The translations under genes were made by a program, and so were the position numbers. A DNA stretch of 20,211 bases from Candidatus Omnitrophota bacterium (lineage in GTDB: Bacteria; Verrucomicrobiota; Verrucomicrobiia; Limisphaerales; UBA1319). Below are positions 6,118-12,582 of the stretch, piece after piece. The stretch spans positions 469 to 20,679 of the forward strand of contig JAMCZD010000122.1 in NCBI GenBank assembly GCA_023473405.1, read 5' to 3'. How positions within the stretch are numbered: the first letter of the stretch is position 1; every line of letters starts with the position of its first letter. The notes below the pieces were generated by a model. It was not told where the DNA came from, did no database searches, and saw nothing but the letters and a program-made list of their open reading frames with translations.

Positions 6118-9100
6118 ATGCTTAACCAGAGACTGAACATTTTCAAGAAGGCGGCAGCAGCCGCCATGATATGCGGAATTACGGCAGGTTACGGGCAAAC
6201 GGGGCCGAACCCGTTCGTGGATTATACGGTGCCGAACTGGGCCATCAGTCCGAACCTGACCAAGTTCGTGGACGCCCTGCCTGGATTTGAGCCGGGTGCG
6301 ACCAACGAGATTGGACAGTATATGCCGGTGGCAATTCCGGACACGAACAGCTATCCGGGGGCGGACTATTACGAGATAGCGGTAGTTGATTATACCGAGC
6401 AGATGCACTCGGAACTACCTCCGACACGGCTGCGGGGCTATGTGCAATTGGAGACAGCGATTACCAAGGGGAACCATTATGCCCTGACGTATCCGGATGG
6501 ATCACCTATCTTGGATGCCGTCAGCAACCAGGTATATGCGGTTGAAAAACCTCATTACGCGGGACCGCTAATCACGGCGCAGATGGACCGCCCGACCCGC
6601 ATCAAGTTTTACAACCTGCTGCCTCTCAACGCCAATGGCGGCCACCTTTTCATTCCGGTAGACACAACCTATATGGGGGCGGGGACTGGGCCGCTGGGAG
6701 TTGGAAATGGGACACCGGAGAGTCCCGAGCTCTACACGGAGAACCGGGCGGTCATCCACCTCCATGGCGGTTACACGCCGTGGATCAGCGACGGAACACC
6801 GCACCAATGGATTACACCGGCCGGAGAGCACACCTCCTACCCGGAGGGCGTCAGCACGCAGAACGTCCCGGACATGCCGGTTCCGCCCTTTGGGGCGGTT
6901 ACGCTTTATTACCCGAATCAGCAGAGTGGACGGCTGATGTTTTACCACGATCACGCTTATGGGATCACCCGTCTCAACGTCTATGCCGGCATGGTCGCGG
7001 GCTATCTCATCACCGACCCGGTCGAGCAAGGGCTGGTTGATTCCGGGGTGATCCCTTCCAACCAGGTCCCCTTGATCATTCAAGACAAGAGCTACGTGCC
7101 CGACCTTGCCACGCTCGCCGTCACCGACCCGCTATGGGACACCAATCAATGGGGTGGCACGGGGAATCTCTGGTTTCCCCACGTTTACATACCCAACCAG
7201 GACACGAACTCGCCCGATGGAATGAATCCATTTGGCCGGTGGGACTACGGTCCTTGGTTCTGGCCTATCTTTCCGGTGACACAGCCTTATCCTCCGATCG
7301 TATCGGGAACGCCGGAGGCATTTATGGACACGCCGGTTGTCAACGGCACAGCGTTTCCCTACCTGAACGTCGAGCCCAAGGCATATCGGTTCCGGATTCT
7401 GAACGGCTGCAACGACCGCATGCTTAACCTCCAGTTGTATCAGGCTGATCCAACCAATTACGCCATTGGCGGTGTATATGGGACCGAGGTCAGGATGATC
7501 CCCGCCGTGCCGGGCACGAACATTCCCTTATGGTATCCAACGATGGATATTCGCGACGGCGGAATTCCGGACCCAGCCTTGGAAGGGCCGCGAATGATAC
7601 AGATTGGGAACGAAGGCGGGCTTTTGCCAGCCGCGGTCATACTCACCAACCGCCCGGTCGGCTATGAGTACAACCGGCGTAACATTGTGGTTTTGAACGT
7701 CAAGGAGAAGACGCTCTTCCTGGGCCCGGCCGAGCGGGCCGACGTGGTTATTGATTTTTCCGGCTTTGCCGGCAAAACGGTTATTCTCTACAATGACGCG
7801 CCCGCGCCGGTTCCCGGGTTTGATCCGCGCAATGATTACTACACGGGCGATCCTGATCTGACCGCCACGGGTGGCGCGCCTACAACCCAGCCCGGCAAAG
7901 GGCCAAATACGCGAACGGTGATGCAGTTCAGGGTCGTGCCCACCCTCGCCACCGGGAGCGGCTCGGCGCCTCTGACGAACATCGTCGTTACCGCCGGTGG
8001 TTATGGTTATTCCGCCAGTCCCATGGTCACCATTACGGGCGGGGGCGGCATCGCCACAGCGGAAGCTGCCGTATCGGGCGGCACGATCACCGCGATCAAC
8101 ATCACGAGTCAATCGGCGCCGTTCACTAACGCCCCGGTGGTGGCCATTACCGATCCAACGGGCGTGGGTGCCCTGGCGGTTGCCAACCTGGTATCGGCCC
8201 CGGCCTTTGACCCGGCTGCCTTGATTGCCCAATTGCCCGCCGCCTACACGGCAATTCAGCCACCGCCGTTGATCCCGGAGATGGCCTATGGCGCTTCCAC
8301 TAATCACTACGGGAAAATCTTCGATTACAGCATGACCTTCACCAACACGGGTGCCACTAATCCCACCACGATCACCTTCCAGTCGAAGGCCATCCAGGAA
8401 CTCTTCGATCCCGATTACGGTCGCATGAACGCCACGCTGGGAGTCGAATTGCCGTTTACCACCAGTGTCATCCAGACCACCATTCCTTATGGATACAGTG
8501 ATCCGCCCACTGAGATCGTCCCGATGGGCGCAACCCAAATTTGGCGGGTCACGCATAATGGTGTGGATACGCATCCCGTTCACTTCCACCTTTTCGACGT
8601 GCAATTGATCAACCGGGTAGGCTGGGACGGTGCCATTACCCCGCCTGATCCCAACGAACTGGGCTGGAAAGAAACGGTCCGGATGAACCCACTCGAGGAT
8701 GTATTCGTTGCGTTGCGGCCCACGGTTCCTTTGCTTCCATTCCCGGTTCCGGAAAGCATTCGGCCTCTGAAACCGGAGAGCCCGATAGGCTCGACGAACG
8801 GGTTCATGAACGTCGACCCCTACAACAACCCCATCACGGTTACCAACGAAGTGCTGAACTTCGGCTGGGAGTACATTTGGCACTGCCATATGCTCGGTCA
8901 TGAAGAAAACGATTTCATGCGCGCCATCATCATAACCGGGGTAACCGGCTATGTAGTCGAGAACATTGCCCCCACGGTAACGGCACAGGTATCGCCGCTG
9001 CCGAATGGTGCCGGATGGAACAACACGAACGCGATGGTTACCCTAACGGCTGTCGACAACCCTTTGGGCGCTGGTGTTGCCTCGATCACCTATGGCGCTT

Positions 9101-9837
9101 CGGGCGCAAACCCCATCGCTCCCACGACCGTTCCGGGGAGCACGGTTTCCCTGGTCATCTCGAACGAAGGGACCACCAGCATCAGCTTCTTTGCCACAGA
9201 CCAGGCTTACATGCCCAATTCGAGTGCGCCCCAGTCCGTAACTGTGAACCTGGACATGGTCAGTCCGACGCTGGCCTGGGGAACGCCAACGCCCCCAGCC
9301 AATGGCTCCGGCTGGAATAACTCGACCGTTACCATCCCGTGGACCGCTTCGGACGCCCTTTCCGGTGTGGCATCGCCGGGCGCGACTGGTTCAATCAGTT
9401 TCACCGCAGCCGGTTCCAACCAGACCCAGGTCGTAACGGTAACGGATAACGCCGGGAACAGCTCGGCCTTTACCTCGCCGTCCGTCAACCTCGATCCGAC
9501 CTCGCCAACGGTGATAGTCCGAACCCGTCCCAGTTCCGTCCTTCGCAACAACAGCCGCGGGGCTCGAGCTTACGTAACGATTTATGGGAGTGTAACCGAC
9601 GCGCTTTCGGGCGTGGATACGAGCCCAGGCGCGGGCAGCTTTACGATCGTGGACAGCGCGGGATCTACCATTCCAAGTGGAACCTTCACCGTTTCAAGTA
9701 ACGGCACCTACTCGGTGAGAATATCCTTGTCGATTGGCAACACGAGCCCGAGTCCGCGCGTCTATACCATCACGGCGAAGGCCAAAGATAAGGCAGGCAA
9801 CACCGGATCAGCCGTTGCGACCTTTACCGTGCGATAG
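6118..9837 (+). CDS. Giant secreted multicopper oxidase with inserted repeat and C-terminal Ig-like domains
   Basis: This 1239-residue protein has a signal peptide (residues 1 to about 26, h-region AAAAAMICGITAG). All four copper motifs of a multicopper oxidase are present: HLHGG (214-218), FYHDH (275-279), HPVHFH (819-824) and WHCHMLGHE (921-929). These give one type-1 site (His819, Cys923, His928) and the trinuclear centre, so it should be an active oxidase coupling substrate oxidation to reduction of oxygen to water. The residue ten after the type-1 Cys is Phe933, not Met. Residues about 608-695 are an insertion of a beta-type repeat (TAGGYGYSASPMVTITGGGG, then SQSAPFTNAPVVAITDP). After about 955 come three Ig-like domains; two share NG(A/S)GWNN. 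At two to three times usual laccase/CotA length, it could act on metals such as Mn(II), phenolics or bilirubin-like compounds; substrate is unknown. No PEP-CTERM tail. No clear SD. Confidence 0.9.
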   Translation: MLNQRLNIFKKAAAAAMICGITAGYGQTGPNPFVDYTVPNWAISPNLTKFVDALPGFEPGATNEIGQYMPVAIPDTNSYPGADYYEIAVVDYTEQMHSELPPTRLRGYVQLETAITKGNHYALTYPDGSPILDAVSNQVYAVEKPHYAGPLITAQMDRPTRIKFYNLLPLNANGGHLFIPVDTTYMGAGTGPLGVGNGTPESPELYTENRAVIHLHGGYTPWISDGTPHQWITPAGEHTSYPEGVSTQNVPDMPVPPFGAVTLYYPNQQSGRLMFYHDHAYGITRLNVYAGMVAGYLITDPVEQGLVDSGVIPSNQVPLIIQDKSYVPDLATLAVTDPLWDTNQWGGTGNLWFPHVYIPNQDTNSPDGMNPFGRWDYGPWFWPIFPVTQPYPPIVSGTPEAFMDTPVVNGTAFPYLNVEPKAYRFRILNGCNDRMLNLQLYQADPTNYAIGGVYGTEVRMIPAVPGTNIPLWYPTMDIRDGGIPDPALEGPRMIQIGNEGGLLPAAVILTNRPVGYEYNRRNIVVLNVKEKTLFLGPAERADVVIDFSGFAGKTVILYNDAPAPVPGFDPRNDYYTGDPDLTATGGAPTTQPGKGPNTRTVMQFRVVPTLATGSGSAPLTNIVVTAGGYGYSASPMVTITGGGGIATAEAAVSGGTITAINITSQSAPFTNAPVVAITDPTGVGALAVANLVSAPAFDPAALIAQLPAAYTAIQPPPLIPEMAYGASTNHYGKIFDYSMTFTNTGATNPTTITFQSKAIQELFDPDYGRMNATLGVELPFTTSVIQTTIPYGYSDPPTEIVPMGATQIWRVTHNGVDTHPVHFHLFDVQLINRVGWDGAITPPDPNELGWKETVRMNPLEDVFVALRPTVPLLPFPVPESIRPLKPESPIGSTNGFMNVDPYNNPITVTNEVLNFGWEYIWHCHMLGHEENDFMRAIIITGVTGYVVENIAPTVTAQVSPLPNGAGWNNTNAMVTLTAVDNPLGAGVASITYGASGANPIAPTTVPGSTVSLVISNEGTTSISFFATDQAYMPNSSAPQSVTVNLDMVSPTLAWGTPTPPANGSGWNNSTVTIPWTASDALSGVASPGATGSISFTAAGSNQTQVVTVTDNAGNSSAFTSPSVNLDPTSPTVIVRTRPSSVLRNNSRGARAYVTIYGSVTDALSGVDTSPGAGSFTIVDSAGSTIPSGTFTVSSNGTYSVRISLSIGNTSPSPRVYTITAKAKDKAGNTGSAVATFTVR

Positions 9838-9980
9838 AATGCCAGGGCCAGCACACACGCCTCGCTCGCGTCTCGGCCCCCGGCCAGAATCGCACTTGGC
9901 AGAGTGTGCCCTATCCCACGGTCTGGGTAGTAATGCCGGCGGACGAAGCCTGAATCCACCGGCGCAACCAATCAAACCCG

Positions 9981-10004
9981 GCCTCCTGCCTATCGGCGGG
10001 AGGC
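9981..10004 (+). promoter_or_regulatory. Strong 10-bp hairpin in the leader of the RFYR protein gene
   Basis: GCCTCCTGCC (9981-9990), loop TATC, GGCGGGAGGC (9995-10004): ten pairs with one G-T wobble. It ends 20 bases before ATG 10025. No T-tract follows on either strand, so it is not a standard terminator. It may stabilise the mRNA 5' or 3' end after processing, or control translation of the downstream gene. Confidence 0.45.
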
Positions 10005-10024
10005 TTACCCCAAAAAGCAAACCA

Positions 10025-10828
10025 ATGAAACCAAGAAAAATATGGATAGGTCTGGCGGTCTTCGAAGCCGCTGTCCTGGGCGCTCGAGCGCAAACGGTGG
10101 TGTTCGATTTCGATTCCGGCGCCCCAGCGCTCGCCACCGGCCAAAACGCGCCTCTCGACCAGGCGTCGGATGGAATCACCGCGCATTTTGGTGTCCCGGG
10201 CGGCTCGGGCAACTTTTCCGTCCAAACGGACGCCAGCACGGGCTATCGTTTCTCTCAATTCACAGGTCACTACCTGGTCCCCAATGGTCTGGGACCAAAC
10301 ATCCTGGACATACAATTCAGCCGGCAACTGACCGCTGTCAGCCTGACCTTCGCCACGGCTGACTTCCAGCAAGTCGAGACTCCTACAACAGTGCAATTAA
10401 CCGCCTATGAGAATTCCACTGGAACGTCCCCGGTGGATGCGGCGTCGGCGCATGGAATCTACCCGGCCGAAACCGCTTACCCCGGGGATACCATGCCCCA
10501 AGGCACACTGTCATTGAACACCACGAACAAGCCGTTCAACCTGGTCGAGATTCGGATACCGTATCAACCGTTGGGCGCTTCCGTTTTCCTCGTGGACAAT
10601 ATAACCGTCACCGCCCCTCCGCAATTAGCCGTCTTCCTCACCAACAACCACTCGATAGTCGTTTCCTGGCCGGCCGCCTCGACCGGGTTCGTGCTGCAGC
10701 GGAATGAGGCGCTCGGGTCCACGAATTGGGTTCAATTGACGAATGCCGCCAGCGTTGTGGAAGGGCGGAACCAGGTTCTCGAACCGTCAATGCCCGGGAA
10801 TCGTTTTTACCGGTTGTTTCATCCGTAA
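10025..10828 (+). CDS. Secreted protein of unknown function with C-terminal RFYR module
   Basis: The start is ATG 10025; the open frame extends further upstream, but only this start gives a clean signal peptide (MKPRKIWIGLAVFEAAVLGA, then RAQ), placing the mature N-terminus near TVVFDFDSG. The mature protein of about 245 residues is beta-rich: FDFDSGAPALATG, then ILDIQFSRQLTAVSLTFATA, then NLVEIRIPYQPLGASVFLVDNI. This resembles lectin/jelly-roll-like 'FDFE-G' domains, though I cannot name a family with certainty. Residues about 203-267 form the module common in Verrucomicrobia exported proteins: IVVSWPAASTGFVLQRN, then STNWVQLTNAASVV, ending NRFYRLFHP. It lacks a PEP-CTERM tail. It lies 187 bp after the oxidase gene on the same strand and may belong to the same transcript. 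Confidence 0.75.
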   Translation: MKPRKIWIGLAVFEAAVLGARAQTVVFDFDSGAPALATGQNAPLDQASDGITAHFGVPGGSGNFSVQTDASTGYRFSQFTGHYLVPNGLGPNILDIQFSRQLTAVSLTFATADFQQVETPTTVQLTAYENSTGTSPVDAASAHGIYPAETAYPGDTMPQGTLSLNTTNKPFNLVEIRIPYQPLGASVFLVDNITVTAPPQLAVFLTNNHSIVVSWPAASTGFVLQRNEALGSTNWVQLTNAASVVEGRNQVLEPSMPGNRFYRLFHP

Positions 10829-10947
10829 CCGAGCGTTGAGACCGTGTGGAAACGATGAGAAATCAGGGCCGCTGTGGAAAGAGCCCCCGCCTTGCGCGGG
10901 CGTTCGACCCGGCGCACAACTATATCAGGCAAACCCGCTGGAAAAGT

Positions 10948-10977
10948 TTGACTATGGACCCTGACTTCAGGTATACT
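10948..10977 (+). promoter_or_regulatory. Putative sigma-70 promoter: TTGACT-N18-TATACT
   Basis: TTGACT (10948-10953) and TATACT (10972-10977), each 5/6 to consensus with 18-bp spacing, form one of the best promoter matches in the window. It faces the PEP-CTERM gene 270 bp downstream and lies just before the candidate RNA at about 10984-11108. Confidence 0.5.
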
Positions 10978-10983
10978 CACGTC

Positions 10984-11108
10984 CAATAGCTGAATTCGGT
11001 TGCCGAACCGCTGATAAGGCAGTTTTAGCCAAAATACTTATGACTTCGATACAAGATCAGACTGGTGGCCTCCCATCCGTGTTTGTCCTAGTGGCACTAG
11101 GAGTTTTT
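10984..11108 (+). ncRNA. Candidate leader RNA or small RNA ending at a terminator-like hairpin
   Basis: Transcription from the -10 at 10972-10977 should begin near 10984. About 100 bases later lies a perfect inverted repeat, CCTAGTG (11087-11093) and CACTAGG (11095-11101), followed by AG and five T's (11104-11108), the layout of an intrinsic terminator with a short loop. A second hairpin, CGGTT-GCCG-AACCG, lies near 11000. The segment has no convincing reading frame. It could be a free small RNA of about 125 nt or an attenuator controlling the PEP-CTERM gene. I could not match it to a known riboswitch class. Confidence 0.35.
11087..11108 (+). terminator. Terminator-like hairpin (CCTAGTG-G-CACTAGG, then T5)
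   Basis: Perfect 7-bp arms around one base (in RNA, six pairs with a GGC loop), then AGTTTTT. The stem is short and only moderately GC-rich, so termination may be partial. The palindrome contains TGGCAC, but no sigma-54 -12 GC element follows at the right distance. Confidence 0.4.
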
Positions 11109-11246
11109 CCCAGGAGATTTTCGGCTTTTCCCTGATCCCATCAAAGGCCTGCAACCCCTAAAATGCTTTTCAAAATAGAGTGAACACAATGCCGTTGACC
11201 CAATTAAGTATACCAAAACTCAACCCCTGAAAGGATCAAAATCGAA

Positions 11247-11969
11247 ATGAGAAAAATGCTCTTACGCTTGTTAATACTGGGAGGCGCAGGTCTGGCGCTG
11301 GTGGTTGGCAGTCCCATCAGAGTCCAAGGGGCTGCCGTCTTGGTCCCGGTATTCGATTCGTTAACTGGGTCGGATTTGAACAATAGCTTTGGTGACGTGG
11401 TGGGCTCAAGCGGAGATAATCGGGATGGGTACCAATTCACGACACCCGCGACCGGTCTGGGTATCGGTTATGACAGTGTCGACGTCCAGGCGGCAGTATT
11501 CTCCCAGGCTGACGGCAATTCGTCCGATGTAATACTTTCCATCTATAGTTGGGATTCGGTTAATAATGCACCTCTCGACAGCATAGGCGATAGCGGTGTG
11601 CTTCCAACCTATGATGCGCCTGGGTCCGGGAATCCCGGAGCCGGGACTCTATTATCGACGACCATATCGCTGAGTCAAACCTTGCAGAATAGCACGAAAT
11701 ACTACTTTGTCGTCTCCCACTCGGCGACCTCTATAAATGACGCATTCCTTCCCTATTCAACCGTCAAGGGAGTTGCCCAAGCCGCCGCTGTGCCGCCGCC
11801 GGGTCCTAGCTGGGTTACGTTTGATCCCGTTTCCCCCGCCACTACTGTGGACGGCGCCGCTTTCAGCGTGGTAGCGGTTCCTGAACCCCAGGCATACGCC
11901 ATGCTGGCTGGGTTAGGTTTGGTTGGGTTTGCGGCGTTTCGTCGTTTTCGATCGGACAGAACTGCCTAA
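11247..11969 (+). CDS. PEP-CTERM sorting domain protein
   Basis: A 240-residue exported protein starting at ATG 11247, with AAAGGA about 12 bases upstream. The signal peptide covers residues 1 to about 29 (MRKMLLRLLILGGAGLALVV, then VQGAA). A beta-rich ectodomain follows (YQFTTPATGLGIGYDSVDVQ, VILSIYSWD, KYYFVVSHSAT), resembling the 'choice-of-anchor' class of proteins that share an N-terminal domain but differ in anchor. The C-terminus has the three-part exosortase signal: VPEP at 211-214, a hydrophobic segment at 217-231 (AMLAGLGLVGFAAF) and the basic end RRFRSDRTA. Exosortase cleaves at this motif and the protein is then placed at the outer surface. No exosortase gene is in this window. 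A strong terminator follows, so the gene is transcribed alone. Confidence 0.9.
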   Translation: MRKMLLRLLILGGAGLALVVGSPIRVQGAAVLVPVFDSLTGSDLNNSFGDVVGSSGDNRDGYQFTTPATGLGIGYDSVDVQAAVFSQADGNSSDVILSIYSWDSVNNAPLDSIGDSGVLPTYDAPGSGNPGAGTLLSTTISLSQTLQNSTKYYFVVSHSATSINDAFLPYSTVKGVAQAAAVPPPGPSWVTFDPVSPATTVDGAAFSVVAVPEPQAYAMLAGLGLVGFAAFRRFRSDRTA

Positions 11970-11998
11970 TCGCCCTTAATTGGCAAGGTTCGGGACCC

Positions 11999-12028
11999 AG
12001 GCGCGGGAGGAATCCCGCGCCTTTTTTT
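11999..12028 (+). terminator. Strong intrinsic terminator of the PEP-CTERM gene
   Basis: AGGCGCGGG (11999-12007), loop AGGAAT, CCCGCGCCT (12014-12022), with seven T's at 12022-12028. Near-ideal GC-rich stem plus U-tract, 30 bases after the stop codon. Confidence 0.92.
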
Positions 12029-12098
12029 GCTGGCGAGGCAAGGTTTCAGACGGTTTCTCCGATGACCAAGCTGGGGGTCACGATAGAGGAAGGAACCT

Positions 12099-12205
12099 AT
12101 TGAGAATTGGTCATTTGTCATTGAAAGGGGTGCGTGGCCACGCCGTTGCAGGATTGGGCCATGGCGACGCTGACTTTCTTCAATGAAGAACAGCCAATTC
12201 TCAAT
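12099..12205. repeat. 107-bp imperfect inverted repeat (hairpin / MITE-like)
   Basis: The ends are an exact 12-bp inverted repeat, ATTGAGAATTGG (12099-12110) and CCAATTCTCAAT (12194-12205). The arms stay similar inward: TCATTGAA on the left matches TTCATTGAA read back from the right, then GCGT-GCCA on both. The centre holds a perfect palindrome, GCGTGGCCACGC. The whole can fold into one long hairpin. It lies in an intergenic stretch with no gene, so it is probably a dispersed non-autonomous element or REP-like repeat; no copy is seen elsewhere in this window. Confidence 0.5.
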
Positions 12206-12582
12206 GCTCAATTTACGGTCCAGTGCGTTTCTCAGTCGCGGCAAACTTGATCTAAGTGCAACGAGTTTTGAGTTTCAAGGACTCCAGAATGGGCTGTAGC
12301 ATCGAACTTGAGTTCGATCATTGTTCCCTAGCACCCAGTCGAACTCCGACGGTTACAGAAGTAGCAAAAACAGGTGCCGGTCGGGACAAACAACTTATAC
12401 GCCCGCCGCCGTCAAATCGGCGAAGAACGGGGACGCTGTGGAAAGGGGGCTCGACAATGGGGGTTGGGGCGGGTTTACTCGTTCGATCTTGAGCATGCAC
12501 GAAAAAGCGAGCAGGCATTTCGGGCCTGGAGAAAGGGCGCCCATTCTTATCACTTGAGTTCAACCGGCGCGCGGAGATTGAA
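12206..12582. other. Intergenic stretch with no recognised gene
   Basis: Short open frames exist here on both strands, but none gives a recognisable protein. The only clear structure is the palindrome CGAAC-TTGA-GTTCG within 12301-12318. A GGAG Shine-Dalgarno at 12573-12576 belongs to the VWA gene at 12583. No convincing promoter for that gene was found. Confidence 0.4.
12301..12318. promoter_or_regulatory. Palindrome ATCGAACT-TG-AGTTCGAT, LexA-box-like
   Basis: Perfect 8-bp arms around TG, containing CGAAC-N4-GTTCG, the half-sites and spacing of the Gram-positive LexA/DinR box. The central bases (TTGA) do not fit the full consensus. The LexA site I recall for Verrucomicrobia has the opposite polarity (TGTTC-N4-GAACA). 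No SOS gene follows, so the regulator is uncertain. Confidence 0.25.

Noticed and set aside
7528..8901. 457-codon minus-strand open frame inside the oxidase gene
   Set aside because: Antisense shadow of the multicopper oxidase; the sequence is Arg/Gly/His-rich without recognisable domains.
9880..10010. Possible cyclic-di-GMP-I (GEMM) riboswitch, from GGACGAAGCC and following bases
   Set aside because: The first conserved arm and the GGCCTAAACC-like segment are absent; only one short match.
11092..11110. Possible sigma-54 promoter at TGGCAC within the CCTAGTG palindrome
   Set aside because: No GC element lies at the required -12 distance; the sequence there is a T-tract, which fits a terminator better.
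10871..12445. Shared 11-mer GCTGTGGAAAG at 10871-10881 and 12435-12445
   Set aside because: Too short and not extended on either side; could be chance.
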